Shown here: positions 49,057-58,176 of the stretch, one piece after another | Layout: each line of letters begins with the position of its first letter | How positions within the stretch are numbered: position 1 is the stretch's first letter | Source of the DNA: Saccharomonospora sp. NB11 | GTDB taxonomy: Bacteria > Actinomycetota > Actinomycetes > Mycobacteriales > Pseudonocardiaceae | Reading direction: 5' to 3' | NCBI RefSeq assembly: GCF_015910535.1 | Contig: NZ_JACBJG010000014.1 | Span: 62,001 to 126,000 of the forward strand | DNA length: 64,000 nucleotides | The notes under the pieces: model-generated | What the model was told of the DNA's origin: nothing | The model's input: the letters and a program-made list of their open reading frames with translations, nothing else | Database searches by the model: none | Made by a program: the position numbers and the translations under genes

Positions 49057-49998
49057 GTGCTCTACATCGTCCTCCTTCTGGTGCTGATCGCCCTGGGGTT
49101 GGTGGTGGCGGCACTCGCCACAGCCAGCTCCCTGTGGGCGTGGGTGTCGATCGGTGTCTCCGGGCTCGCCGGGATGCTCCTCCTCGTCGACCGCGTGCGT
49201 ATGCGGCGGCGGACGGGGTCGGCGAGCGAGTCGGAGACAACTCGCGACGACGACACGGGCAAGGTGGGTGGCGACGGCGACGAGGCCGACGCCTCCGCGT
49301 CCGACGATCCGGACGGTCGCGACTCCGAGGTCGCTGAGGGGGCCGCCGGTCCCGCGACGCGTGAGGATGCCGAGGCGGCCGACGTGGACCCGGCCACCGA
49401 GTCCACATCGACTGCCGACGCAGCCGAAACCGCCGAGGTCACCGAGACCGCTGAGGTGGAGGCCAAGCAGGCCGACACGCTGGTGCTCGACCCCGACGCC
49501 GCGGCCGAGCAGACCGACGGTGTGCCGTCCGACGGTGTTGCGTCCGAGTCCCCCGCCGCACAGTCCGACGACCGCGGCGACGACGCCACGCGGGCCGAGT
49601 CGTCGGAGGCCGGCGAGGCGGACGAGGAACCGGCGGTTCCGGAGCGGGAGCCGGTGGCGGCGGACGGCATCGATCCGCTCACCGACACCCAGCCCCGTAC
49701 CGCGCTGTTGGCTTCCTCAGGCGAGCTCGCCGGGGCCGACGTCGATCCTCCCGAGGAGGACTCGTCCGTCGACGACGCGTTGCTCGTCTCCGATTCGACG
49801 GCCGAGGTCCTCGTGGTGGACGAGTATCCGCGCTACCACCTCGGGCACTGCGGCTGGCTCGGTACGCGCGCGACGATCCCGCTGGCGGTGCGGGAGGCGC
49901 GCGAGCTGGGTTTCACCCCGTGTGGGCTGTGCAAGCCCGACGCCGCACTGGCCGCTGCCCACAGGCGGCGCCGCGCCTCGCGCCGCAACACGGCCTGA
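49057..49998 (+). CDS. membrane protein with acidic linker and C-terminal Ada-like metal-binding motif
   Basis: This is a 313-residue protein of unknown function. Two N-terminal hydrophobic helices (about 1-20 and 25-44) are separated by a tight turn. A very acidic Asp/Glu/Ala/Ser-rich linker of about 190 residues follows. The C-terminal 65 residues form a compact domain with H and C in YHLGHCGWL and the pair CGLC in FTPCGLCKPD. That spacing resembles the zinc-binding fold of Ada-type domains, so metal binding is proposed. TGTAAT lies 5 bases before the GTG as a possible leaderless -10. The gene sits between divIVA and ileS, which in many actinobacteria are close neighbours. Confidence 0.65.
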   Translation: MLYIVLLLVLIALGLVVAALATASSLWAWVSIGVSGLAGMLLLVDRVRMRRRTGSASESETTRDDDTGKVGGDGDEADASASDDPDGRDSEVAEGAAGPATREDAEAADVDPATESTSTADAAETAEVTETAEVEAKQADTLVLDPDAAAEQTDGVPSDGVASESPAAQSDDRGDDATRAESSEAGEADEEPAVPEREPVAADGIDPLTDTQPRTALLASSGELAGADVDPPEEDSSVDDALLVSDSTAEVLVVDEYPRYHLGHCGWLGTRATIPLAVREARELGFTPCGLCKPDAALAAAHRRRRASRRNTA

Positions 49999-50068
49999 GG
50001 TGAGCGGCACGGACGGTGAGTGACGGGTCCCTGGTCCGTGGTGTGGTGGCCGGGGCTACTCTGTACGG

Positions 50069-50260
50069 CACAGGCGTCGATCCGGCCATCACCGGGGAGC
50101 TTCCGGAAGAACGGACCTGCGGTGTTCCGCATACGGGTCTCAGTAGAACCGGACGGGACCGGCCCGTCACAGCCGTCGAATGAGTGGTCCGCGCGTGTCG
50201 TCCGCGCGGGCAAGCGGGGTGGTACCGCGCTACGTGCGTCGCAGGACGCCGTTTCGTCCC
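50069..50260 (+). ncRNA. ileS T-box riboswitch leader
   Basis: This is an untranslated leader that senses uncharged tRNA-Ile. A -10-like TACTCT at 50057-50062 puts the RNA start near 50069. The short actinobacterial stem I region holds ATC at 50088-50090 as the isoleucine specifier. A stem II-like AGTAGAACCGG follows at 50132. A 7-bp stem III (50189-50195 with 50203-50209) follows. The T-box itself is AGCGGGGTGGTACCGCG (50213-50229), in which TGGT at 50220-50223 would pair with the tRNA 3' end. A GGACG/CGTCC hairpin (50244-50259) comes next. Whether it acts on transcription or translation is unclear, because the ileS ribosome site lies 90 bases further on. Confidence 0.85.
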
Positions 50261-50332
50261 CGAGCACGCCATTGCCAACGCATGGCAGGCACGGCCTGAG
50301 CGAGACAGCGAACACCGCGAGGAGCGCACCAG

Positions 50333-53300
50333 ATGTACCCGAAGGCATCCTTCGGCGATCAGCCCGCCGACCAGGTTCCCGCCCAACCGTCGTTTCCCGC
50401 GTTGGAGAAGGACGTCCTCGCCTACTGGGAGTCCGACCGGACCTTCGCGGCGACCGTCGAGGCGCGTGAGGCCGGGACGAACGGCAGCAACGAGTACGTC
50501 TTCTACGACGGACCTCCGTTCGCCAACGGGCTTCCGCACTACGGCCACCTGCTGACCGGCTACGTCAAGGACATCGTTCCGCGGTACCAGACGATGCGGG
50601 GCAAGCGCGTCGAGCGCCGGTTCGGTTGGGACACGCACGGGCTGCCCGCCGAGCTGGAGGCGGAACGACAGCTCGGCATCACCGACAAGTCGCAGATCGA
50701 CGACATGGGCATCGCCGAGTTCAACCAGGCGTGCCGTGAGTCCGTGCTGCGGTACACGAAGGAGTGGCAGGAGTACGTCACTCGCCAGGCCCGCTGGGTC
50801 GACTTCGACAACGACTACAAGACGCTCGACATCTCCTACATGGAGTCGGTGATCTGGGCGTTCAAGCGGCTGTGGGACCAGGGCCTCGTGTACGAGGGCT
50901 ACCGGGTCCTGCCGTACTGCTGGCGGGACGAGACGCCGCTGTCCAACCACGAACTCCGGATGGACGACGACGTCTACAAGAGCCGGCAGGACCCTGCCGT
51001 GACGATCGGGTACCGCATCGACGGCAACGTCGGCGCGCTCGCGGAACTCGACGGCGCCTATCTGTTGATCTGGACCACGACGCCGTGGACGGTGCCGTCG
51101 AACCTGGCCACCGCGGTGCACCCGGAGGTCGACTACGTCGTCGTGCGGACCGACGACGGCAAGCGCTTCGTCCTGGCCGAGGCCCGCGTGAGCGCGTACG
51201 CCAAGGAACTCGGCGAGGAGCCCGAGGTGGTGGCGCGGTACAAGGGCGCGGACCTGCTCGGGACCCGCTACGTGCCGCCGTTCCCCTACTTCGTCGGGCA
51301 CGAGAACGCGCACCGCGTGCTGGCGGCCGACTACGTGACCACCGACGACGGTACGGGCATCGTGCACATCGCCCCCGCCTACGGTGAGGAGGACAAGGCC
51401 GTCACCGACGCCGCCGGGATCACGCCGGTCACCCCGGTGGACGCCCGCGGGCGGTTCGACGCCCAGGTGCCCGACTACGAGGGCCAGAACGTCTTCGACG
51501 CCAACGCCAACATCATCCGCGACCTGAAGAACGGCACCGGGTCCGCGACGCAGGGCGCCATCCTGCTGCGTCACGAGACGTACGAGCACTCCTACCCGCA
51601 CTGCTGGCGGTGCCGGAACCCGCTCATCTACCGGGCGGTCTCGTCGTGGTTCGTGGCGGTGACGAAGTTCAAGGACCGCATGGTCGAGCTGAACCAGCAG
51701 ATCACCTGGTACCCGGAGCACGTCAAGGACGGGCAGTTCGGGAAGTGGCTGGAGAACGCGCGCGACTGGTCGATCTCGCGCAACCGCTACTGGGGCACGC
51801 CGATCCCGGTGTGGGTGTCGGACGACCCGAACTACCCGAGGGTGGACGTCTACGGGTCGCTCGACGAGCTGGAGCGGGACTTCGGGGTGCGACCCACCGA
51901 CCTGCACCGCCCGCACATCGACGCCCTCACCCGGCCCAACCCGGACGACCCGACCGGCAAGTCCACGATGCGCCGGGTCCCGGACGTGCTGGACGTGTGG
52001 TTCGACTCCGGGTCGATGCCGTACGCGCAGGTGCACTACCCGTTCGAGAACGCCGAGTGGTTCGAGCACCACTACCCGGGCGACTTCATCGTCGAGTACA
52101 TCGGCCAGACCCGCGGCTGGTTCTACACGCTGCACGTGCTGGCCACGGCCCTGTTCGACCGGCCCGCCTTCCGCACGTGCGTCTCGCACGGCATCGTGCT
52201 CGGGTCCGACGGGCAGAAGATGTCGAAGTCGCTGCGCAACTACCCGGACGTCACCGAGGTGTTCGACCGCGACGGCTCCGACGCCATGCGTTGGTACCTC
52301 ATGTCGAGCCCGATCCTGCGTGGCGGCAACCTGATCGTCACCGACAAGGGCATCCGCGACTCCGTCCGGCAGGCCGTGCTGCCGCTGTGGAACTCGTACT
52401 ACTTCCTCGCCCTCTACGCCGGGGCGGAAGGCGTGTCGGGCACGGTGCGGACCGACTCGACGCACGTGCTCGACCGGTACCTGCTCGCGAAGACGCACGA
52501 ACTCGTCACCGACGTGGCCAGTGCCCTCGACGACTACGACATCGCGGGTGCGTGCTCGACGGTGCGGGACTTCCTGGAAGTGCTCACCAACTGGTACGTC
52601 CGTCGTTCGCGGGACCGGTTCTGGGAGGGCGACCGCGACGCGATCGACACCCTGCACACCGTGCTGGAGGTCGTGTGCCGCACCGTGGCGCCGCTGCTGC
52701 CGCTGACCACCGAGGCGGTGTGGCGGGGGCTCACGGGCGGTCGCTCGGTGCACCTGACGGACTGGCCGCTGGTGGACGAGCTGCCCGCCGACCCGGCGTT
52801 GGTGACGGCCATGGACCGGGTGCGTCAGGTGTGCTCCTCGGCGCTGTCGCTGCGCAAGGCCAACAAGCTGCGGGTGCGGCTTCCGCTCGCGAAGCTGCTG
52901 GTGGCGGCGGAGGACGTCGAGACGTTGCGCCCCTTCGCCGACATCGTGCGCGACGAGGTGAACGTCAAGTCGGTCGAGTTCACGACGGACGTGGCGGCGC
53001 ACGGCCGGTTCGAGGTCGTGGTCAACGCCCGCGTCGCCGGTCCTCGCCTCGGCCGGGACGTGCAGAAGGTGATCAAGGCCGTGAAGGCGGGTGACTGGAC
53101 CGCGACCGCCGAGGGCGGGGTGGTGGCCGCCGGGATCGAGCTGCGGGACGGCGAGTACGAACGTCGGCTCGTCGCCAAGGAGTCGGGTGCCGCCGCGGAG
53201 CTGCCGGGCGGGCACGGGCTGGTCGTGCTCGACACCGAGGTGACCGACGAACTCGCCCTGGAGGGTGTGGCTCGGGACCTGGTGCGCGTGGTGCAGCAGG

Positions 53301-53512
53301 CTCGCCGCGACGCCGACCTGGCCGTGTCCGACCGCATCACCCTGACCGTCGACGCGCCGGAGGACGTCGTCGCCGCAGCGAAGACCCACGAGGAGTTCGT
53401 CGCGTCGGAGACGCTGTCGACGGCCGTCCGTTACGGCACCGTGGAGGGCGGCTTCGAGGGCACCGTCGGCGACGGGGCCCGGGTGCGGGTCTCGGTCGCC
53501 GCGAACGCCTGA
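50333..53512 (+). CDS. ileS: isoleucyl-tRNA synthetase, eukaryote-like type
   Basis: This 1059-residue class Ia synthetase charges tRNA-Ile and edits valine. The adenylate motif is HYGH at residues 69-72, in [20 protein letters not shown], and KMSKS is at 629-633. The editing (CP1) domain lies about 190-390. The anticodon-binding region follows residue 700. The [11 protein letters not shown] and [10 protein letters not shown] sequences place it in the eukaryote-like (IleRS2) class and not the E. coli class; members of that class are generally less sensitive to mupirocin. GAGGAG lies 8 bases before the ATG. Control by the T-box upstream is expected. Confidence 0.97.
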   Translation: MYPKASFGDQPADQVPAQPSFPALEKDVLAYWESDRTFAATVEAREAGTNGSNEYVFYDGPPFANGLPHYGHLLTGYVKDIVPRYQTMRGKRVERRFGWDTHGLPAELEAERQLGITDKSQIDDMGIAEFNQACRESVLRYTKEWQEYVTRQARWVDFDNDYKTLDISYMESVIWAFKRLWDQGLVYEGYRVLPYCWRDETPLSNHELRMDDDVYKSRQDPAVTIGYRIDGNVGALAELDGAYLLIWTTTPWTVPSNLATAVHPEVDYVVVRTDDGKRFVLAEARVSAYAKELGEEPEVVARYKGADLLGTRYVPPFPYFVGHENAHRVLAADYVTTDDGTGIVHIAPAYGEEDKAVTDAAGITPVTPVDARGRFDAQVPDYEGQNVFDANANIIRDLKNGTGSATQGAILLRHETYEHSYPHCWRCRNPLIYRAVSSWFVAVTKFKDRMVELNQQITWYPEHVKDGQFGKWLENARDWSISRNRYWGTPIPVWVSDDPNYPRVDVYGSLDELERDFGVRPTDLHRPHIDALTRPNPDDPTGKSTMRRVPDVLDVWFDSGSMPYAQVHYPFENAEWFEHHYPGDFIVEYIGQTRGWFYTLHVLATALFDRPAFRTCVSHGIVLGSDGQKMSKSLRNYPDVTEVFDRDGSDAMRWYLMSSPILRGGNLIVTDKGIRDSVRQAVLPLWNSYYFLALYAGAEGVSGTVRTDSTHVLDRYLLAKTHELVTDVASALDDYDIAGACSTVRDFLEVLTNWYVRRSRDRFWEGDRDAIDTLHTVLEVVCRTVAPLLPLTTEAVWRGLTGGRSVHLTDWPLVDELPADPALVTAMDRVRQVCSSALSLRKANKLRVRLPLAKLLVAAEDVETLRPFADIVRDEVNVKSVEFTTDVAAHGRFEVVVNARVAGPRLGRDVQKVIKAVKAGDWTATAEGGVVAAGIELRDGEYERRLVAKESGAAAELPGGHGLVVLDTEVTDELALEGVARDLVRVVQQARRDADLAVSDRITLTVDAPEDVVAAAKTHEEFVASETLSTAVRYGTVEGGFEGTVGDGARVRVSVAANA

Positions 53513-53523
53513 CGGGTGATCGG

Positions 53524-53817
53524 ATGCGGTTCGCCGTCCGGGTGAAGGCCGGAGCGAAGCGCGACGTCGTCGGCGGACGATGGAACGGGACGCTCGGCGA
53601 GGCCCTCGTGGTCTCCGTCCGAGCGCCCGCCGTCGACGGCAAGGCGAACGCCGCGGTGTGCACGGTGCTGGCCCGCGCCTTCGGGGTGCGGGCCCGTGAC
53701 GTCACCGTCGTGAAGGGACAGCGGTCCCGGGACAAGTTGGTGGAGGTCCCCGACGGGGACGGCACCGCGGACCGCCTCGCCGAGCTGAAGGACGCGGTGA
53801 CCCGCACGTCAGGCTGA
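53524..53817 (+). CDS. DUF167/YggU family protein
   Basis: This 97-residue small alpha/beta protein has the family marks VKAGAKRDVVGG, VRAPAVDGKANAAV and VVKGQRSRDKLVEV. The function of the family is unknown. It starts 11 bases after ileS and ends 10 bases before the antiporter gene, so it is probably co-transcribed with both. Confidence 0.88.
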   Translation: MRFAVRVKAGAKRDVVGGRWNGTLGEALVVSVRAPAVDGKANAAVCTVLARAFGVRARDVTVVKGQRSRDKLVEVPDGDGTADRLAELKDAVTRTSG

Positions 53818-53827
53818 GCGAGGTGAC

Positions 53828-55306
53828 ATGAACGAGCTGCCCGCAGTGCTCGGCGCGGGTGCGCTCGTTCTCCTCGCCTCGGCGTTCGCCGTCCGGTTCT
53901 CGATCCGGCTCGGGCTGCCGTCGCTGCTCATCTACCTCGGTATCGGCGTCCTGATCGGAGAGTCCGGGCTGGGCGTCCAGTTCGAGGACGCCACGCTGAT
54001 GCAGACGCTCGGCGTCGCGGCGCTGGTGATGATCCTCGTCGAGGGCGGCTTGACGACCGACTGGTCCGCGGTGCGGCCCGGACTGGGCCCCAGCATCGTG
54101 CTGTCGGTCGTCGCCGTGGTGGTCACGGTCGTGGTGACCGGCGCGGCACTGCACTGGCTGCTCGACCTCGACTGGCGGACGGCGCTGCTTTGGGGAGCGG
54201 TGTTGTCGTCCACCGACGCGGCCGCGGTCTTCTCGGTGCTGCGCTCGTCGGGGATCGGTCGTCGCCTGTCCGGGGTCGTGGAGCTGGAGTCGGGCCTCAA
54301 CGACGCTCCGAGCTACATCGCCGTGGTGCTGCTCACCACCGGAGTGACGGTGGACTGGCTGTTGCCCTTGCAGTTGCTCTACCAACTCGGGGTGGGCGCG
54401 CTGATCGGGTTGGCGGTGGGCGTGGCCGGAGGTGAAGGGCTGCGGCGCAGTGCCTTGCCCGCCACGGGCCTCTACCCGCTGGCGACGGTCGCGATGTGCG
54501 TGGTCGCGTACTCGGCCGCCCAACTGTCCGGGGCGTCGGGGTTGCTCGCCACGTTCCTGGCGGGGCTCGTCCTCGGCAACTCCAAGCTGCCACACCGGTC
54601 CGACACCCTGTCGTTCGCGCAGGGGCTGGGGTGGATCGCGCAGATCGGAGTCTTCGTTCTGCTGGGGTTGTTCTCGTCCCCGGACCGGTTGCCCGCCGCG
54701 ATCGTGCCCGGGTTGTTGGCTGGGCTCGTGGCCGTCCTGCTGGCCCGCCCACTGGCCGTGGTGCTGTCCACGACGCCGTTCCGGGTGCCATGGCGCGAAC
54801 AGGTGTTCCTGTCGTGGGCGGGGCTGCGGGGCGCGGTGCCCATCGTGTTGGCGACCATCCCGCTGGCAGTCGACTATCCCGGGGCGCAACTGCTGGTCGA
54901 CGCCGTGTTCGTCATCGTGATCGTCTACACGCTGCTGCAGACGGCATTTATGACACCGCTCGCGCGCGCGCTCGGTGTGGCGTCGGGTACGGAACCGCAG
55001 CAGATCGACATCGACGCGGCACCGCTCGACGAGCTGGGGGCGGTGCTGTTGCAGGTCCGCATCTCGCAGGGGTCCCGGCTGCACGGCGTCTACCTCGCCG
55101 AACTCCGGTTGCCGCGGGGGGCGAGCGTGAGCCTCGTCGTCCGTCGAGGCCGGGCGTTCACCCCGGAGGCCACGACCCGCTTGCAGGAGGGCGACCAGCT
55201 ACTCGTCGTGACCACGGAGGCCGCGCGGAACGCCACCGAACGCAGGCTGCGCGCCGTCGGCAGGGCCGGACCCATCGCCCGCTGGAAGGGCGAGACCGGG
55301 GACTGA
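53828..55306 (+). CDS. K+/H+ (Na+/H+) antiporter, CPA family with TrkA-C domain
   Basis: This 492-residue membrane transporter has about twelve spans. The ion-binding core motif is present in SSTDAAAVFSVL and ELESGLNDAPSYIAVV. The later SWAGLRGAVPIVLATIP is characteristic of NhaP2/CvrA-type antiporters. After the last span a cytoplasmic RCK/TrkA-C-like domain (about residues 400-475, including LPRGASVSLVVRRG and LQEGDQLLVV) would bind a nucleotide or ion and gate transport. It exports a monovalent cation in exchange for protons. K+ is favoured by the TrkA-C domain, but the ion is not proven. The ATG follows GCGAGGTGAC. Confidence 0.88.
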   Translation: MNELPAVLGAGALVLLASAFAVRFSIRLGLPSLLIYLGIGVLIGESGLGVQFEDATLMQTLGVAALVMILVEGGLTTDWSAVRPGLGPSIVLSVVAVVVTVVVTGAALHWLLDLDWRTALLWGAVLSSTDAAAVFSVLRSSGIGRRLSGVVELESGLNDAPSYIAVVLLTTGVTVDWLLPLQLLYQLGVGALIGLAVGVAGGEGLRRSALPATGLYPLATVAMCVVAYSAAQLSGASGLLATFLAGLVLGNSKLPHRSDTLSFAQGLGWIAQIGVFVLLGLFSSPDRLPAAIVPGLLAGLVAVLLARPLAVVLSTTPFRVPWREQVFLSWAGLRGAVPIVLATIPLAVDYPGAQLLVDAVFVIVIVYTLLQTAFMTPLARALGVASGTEPQQIDIDAAPLDELGAVLLQVRISQGSRLHGVYLAELRLPRGASVSLVVRRGRAFTPEATTRLQEGDQLLVVTTEAARNATERRLRAVGRAGPIARWKGETGD

Positions 55307-55379
55307 CGGCGACGGCGGCCAGGGGACGCCCCTCCGAGTCGCGTGACGGACGCTCGGCGGGGGCGTGGACAATGAAGCG

Positions 55380-56033
55380 GTGAACACCGAGCAGCAACCT
55401 GATCCCTCGGACACCGAGGAGCCGCGGCCCGCCGTTCTGCCCCGTCGCAGAGTGGGCCTGCTGGCCCTCGCCGCGGTGCTCGCCTACGCCGTCGACCTCG
55501 TCACCAAGGTGATCGTCACGGCGACGTTGGAGGGGGAAAAGCCCGTTCGGCTGCTCGGCGGTGCGGTGTACTTCCAACTGCTGCGCAACCCCTACGCGGC
55601 GTTCGGCATGGACATCGGTGGCACGTGGCTGCTGACGGCCATCGCGATCGCCGTGGTGGTCGGGATCGTGTGGTTCGCGCGCCGAATCCGGTCGGCGGGG
55701 TGGGCGATCGGACTCGGACTGGTGCTCGCGGGTGCTCTCGGCAATCTCACCGACCGCATCTTCCGCGCGCCCGCCGTGTTCCAGGGCCACGTGGTCGACT
55801 TCATCTCCGTGTTCGGCCCCAACGGACAGTACTTCCCCGTGTTCAATGCCGCGGACTCGGCGATCACCGTCGGAGCGGGGTTGATCGTGCTTCTCACGGT
55901 GTTGGGCCGCGACTACGACGGCAGCGTCATCCCTCGGGGGCGGAAGGCGGCGGACGCCGACGGCAGCAACAGCGCAGACGACACGGACGGCACCGACGGA
56001 ACGGACACCGACGACAGGGGGGCTCGGTCGTGA
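55380..56033 (+). CDS. lspA: lipoprotein signal peptidase (signal peptidase II)
   Basis: This 217-residue membrane aspartyl protease removes signal peptides from prolipoproteins such as GluB in this window. It has four spans, with the catalytic aspartates in GNLTDRIF and FNAADSAI and the conserved RNPYAAFG loop. Compared with typical proteins of about 165 residues it carries an N-terminal charged extension of about 25 residues and an acidic C-terminal tail of about 35 residues (Asp/Gly/Thr-rich). The GTG at 55380 is chosen because GACAAT lies 6 bases before it as a leaderless -10; a GTG at 55365 is also possible. The stop overlaps the next GTG. Confidence 0.92.
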   Translation: MNTEQQPDPSDTEEPRPAVLPRRRVGLLALAAVLAYAVDLVTKVIVTATLEGEKPVRLLGGAVYFQLLRNPYAAFGMDIGGTWLLTAIAIAVVVGIVWFARRIRSAGWAIGLGLVLAGALGNLTDRIFRAPAVFQGHVVDFISVFGPNGQYFPVFNAADSAITVGAGLIVLLTVLGRDYDGSVIPRGRKAADADGSNSADDTDGTDGTDTDDRGARS

Positions 56034-56956
56034 GCAGTCGCATGTTGCCCGTGCCGGACGGGCTGGACGGGATGCGGGTCGACGCCGGACTCGCGAAGTT
56101 GCTCGGGCTGTCGCGCACCGTCGTGGCGGAGCTGGCCGTGGCGGGTGACGTGCTGCTCGACGGTCGGCCCGCGGGCAAGTCCGACCGACTGGTGGCGGGA
56201 AGCCTGCTGGAGGTGTCGCTGCCGGAACCCGACGCGCCGGTCGACGTCGTGGCGGAGCCGGTGGAGGGCATGACGATCCTCCACGAGGACGACGACATCG
56301 TGGTGGTCGACAAGCCCGTCGGGGTCGCCGTGCACCCCAGTCCGGGCTGGACGGGACCGACGGTGGTGGGGGGACTCGCCGCCGCGGGACTGCGCATTTC
56401 GACCTCGGGCGCGGCCGAGCGGCAGGGCGTGGTCCACCGGCTCGACGCGGGGACCACGGGCGTCATGGTGGTCGCGAAGAGCGAGTACGCCTACTCGGTG
56501 CTCAAGCGGGCGTTCAAGGAACGCACCGTGTCGAAGGGCTATCACGCACTGGTGCAAGGGCATCCGGACCCCACGCGCGGCACGATCGACGCGCCGATCG
56601 ACCGGCACCCTCGGCACGACTACAAGTTCGCGGTCGTGTCGGGCGGGCGGCCCTCGGTCACCCACTACGAGGTCACCGAGGCCTTCCGTGCCGCGTCGCT
56701 GGTGGACATCCGGTTGGAGACCGGCCGCACCCACCAGATCCGGGTCCATTTCTCCGCGATGCGCCACCCGTGCGTCGGTGACCTCACGTACGGGGCGGAC
56801 CCCGTCCTCGCACGCAAGCTCGGGCTGTCCCGGCAGTGGCTGCACGCGCGCAAGCTCGGCTTCGCGCACCCGAGCGACGGCCGGTGGGTCGAGTTCACGA
56901 GCGAGTACCCGGCCGACCTGGCGAAGGCACTCGAGGTGCTGCGCGCGGAGTCCTGA
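56030..56956 (+). CDS. rluD: 23S rRNA pseudouridine synthase, RluD type
   Basis: This 308-residue RluA-family enzyme has an N-terminal S4 domain (about 15-75) and a catalytic domain with the aspartate in HRLDAGTTG. Other conserved blocks are [41 protein letters not shown] and [10 protein letters not shown]. It would modify pseudouridines in helix 69 of 23S rRNA if it is a true RluD; paralogues with other sites cannot be excluded. The GTG overlaps the lspA stop (GTGA) with a G-rich ribosome site before it. The lspA-rluD pair is a common bacterial neighbourhood. Confidence 0.92.
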   Translation: MSSRMLPVPDGLDGMRVDAGLAKLLGLSRTVVAELAVAGDVLLDGRPAGKSDRLVAGSLLEVSLPEPDAPVDVVAEPVEGMTILHEDDDIVVVDKPVGVAVHPSPGWTGPTVVGGLAAAGLRISTSGAAERQGVVHRLDAGTTGVMVVAKSEYAYSVLKRAFKERTVSKGYHALVQGHPDPTRGTIDAPIDRHPRHDYKFAVVSGGRPSVTHYEVTEAFRAASLVDIRLETGRTHQIRVHFSAMRHPCVGDLTYGADPVLARKLGLSRQWLHARKLGFAHPSDGRWVEFTSEYPADLAKALEVLRAES

Positions 56957-57014
56957 GCACCCTCGAGGACATCGAGATCGCACGGGTGACGAGAGTGGGA
57001 ACTCCGCGGGGGAG

Positions 57015-58142
57015 TCATTCCTCCAGGGACCAGATGAGGCTGCGGCCGTCCGGTTCGGGTCGAGGACTCCACCGCACGCCGGTGATGCGCACCGACTCGC
57101 CGACCACGTAGACCGTGTGGCCGCCGCTCGTCTCGCCGGGCTGGACGCCGATCTTGTGCGGCGGACGGGAGGTGAGCGAGACCGGTGCCTTGGCGATCGC
57201 CTCGCCGTCGGCGGTGAGGAGTTCGAGGTAGTTGTCGGGCAGCGAGGCGAACGGGATCGAGCCGGTGTTCGTGACCTCCGTGTGCACGACGACGGCGCGC
57301 TCGTTCTCCTCCAGGCTGTAGCCCGCGGCCGAGAACAGGTAGTCGGCCGGGTCCTGCACCTCCAGCAACTGCACCGCCAACTGCTCACCTTCGAGGCCGA
57401 CGGTGTCGAGGGCGTCGCCCGGCCGACCCTGCTTCGGGGTGGTGCTGATGGGGAGTTGGTCGCCACGCGCCCATTGCGCGCTCTGCGGCGGACCCCAGGT
57501 GTTCATCACCGGGTCCGGGGCGATCGGCGGCGGGGCCTGATGCGCCCCCGTGGCGTGTGGTGACGCGGGTTGCGTGGCCGGGGGGAAGGCACCGGAGGGC
57601 GTCCCCTGGACGGCGAACGCACCCGACGGCGTGCCGGGCGCCTGGTGGGGACCGGTGGGGGTGCCTTGGACCTGGTACGAGCCCGATGGCGTTCCCTGGA
57701 CCTGGTACGAGCCGGACGGGGTGCCCTGGACGTGGTGAGGTCCGCTGGGTGTGCCGTGTACCTGATAGGCCCCGGAGGGGGTTCCCTGCACCTGGTACGC
57801 GCCGCTGGGCGTGCCCTGCACCGGGTAGGCGCCCGAGGGAGTGCCGTGCACCTGGTGTGGTCCGCTCGGCACTCCGGGGGCCTGGTACGGGCCGCTCGGA
57901 GGCCCCGTGACCTGGTGTTGTGATGGATGCGGGCGTGAGGACGCGAGAGCTGCGCGCAGGCCCGCGGGGTCGCTCTCGACCCCGACGAGGAGCGGCAGTC
58001 CCTGCGCCGACAGTCCCACGAGCCGGTAGGCGACGTCCCGCGGATCCATCCCGACTCTCGCCGCGAGTTCGTGCACGGCCATCTTGCCCGCCTCGGCCAG
58101 TGCGGCGAGCAGGTGTGCGTCGACAGGATCGGTCAGGGCCAC
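57015..58142 (-). CDS. HTH protein with eleven decapeptide repeats and a C-terminal immunoglobulin-like domain
   Basis: This is a 375-residue protein with no assigned function. The N-terminus (about 5-60) looks like an AsnC/winged-helix domain (ALTDPVDAHLLAALAEAGKM, VHELAARVGMDPRDVAYRL). A repeat region (about 80-190) has eleven copies of a decapeptide GTPSGxYQVQ. A Pro/Ala-rich linker leads to a C-terminal beta domain (about 255-375) resembling telokin-like DUF4352 modules (VVVHTEVTNTGSIPFASLPDNY). No membrane span or signal peptide is seen. The GTG at 58142 is chosen because a -10 TAGGCT lies 7 bases upstream; an ATG at 58178 would overlap the divergent start codon. A DNA-binding head joined to a sticky repeat arm is unusual. 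Confidence 0.7.
   Translation of the reverse strand: MALTDPVDAHLLAALAEAGKMAVHELAARVGMDPRDVAYRLVGLSAQGLPLLVGVESDPAGLRAALASSRPHPSQHQVTGPPSGPYQAPGVPSGPHQVHGTPSGAYPVQGTPSGAYQVQGTPSGAYQVHGTPSGPHHVQGTPSGSYQVQGTPSGSYQVQGTPTGPHQAPGTPSGAFAVQGTPSGAFPPATQPASPHATGAHQAPPPIAPDPVMNTWGPPQSAQWARGDQLPISTTPKQGRPGDALDTVGLEGEQLAVQLLEVQDPADYLFSAAGYSLEENERAVVVHTEVTNTGSIPFASLPDNYLELLTADGEAIAKAPVSLTSRPPHKIGVQPGETSGGHTVYVVGESVRITGVRWSPRPEPDGRSLIWSLEE
57579..57905 (-). repeat. eleven tandem copies of a 30-base repeat (in-frame decapeptide)
   Basis: The coding strand repeats a 30-base unit eleven times, keeping the frame. The consensus peptide is G-T-P-S-G-(A/S/P)-(Y/H)-Q-V-Q. The central copies are nearest to identical, while the two outer copies on each side have diverged. 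Copy number is likely to vary between strains. Confidence 0.85.
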
Positions 58143-58149
58143 GGGCCAG

Positions 58150-58170
58150 AGCCTAGTCGGCCGGTAGGCT
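58150..58170. promoter_or_regulatory. mirror-image divergent leaderless promoters
   Basis: AGCCTA (58150-58155) and TAGGCT (58165-58170) form a perfect inverted repeat around a 9-base spacer. Read leftward, TAGGCT ends 7 bases before the GTG at 58142. Read rightward, TAGGCT ends 6 bases before the ATG at 58177. Each arm therefore serves as the -10 box of one gene. There are no ribosome sites. Confidence 0.6.
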
Positions 58171-58176
58171 GCGTCC

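Noticed and set aside
49913-53389. Very long open frame antisense to ileS (about 1150 codons)
   Set aside because: It is a high-GC shadow: composition is dominated by Arg, Val, His and Asp, no family motif is present, and ileS on the other strand is unmistakable.
57579-57905. CRISPR array
   Set aside because: The 30-base repeats are directly adjacent with no spacers, stay in frame and encode a regular decapeptide.
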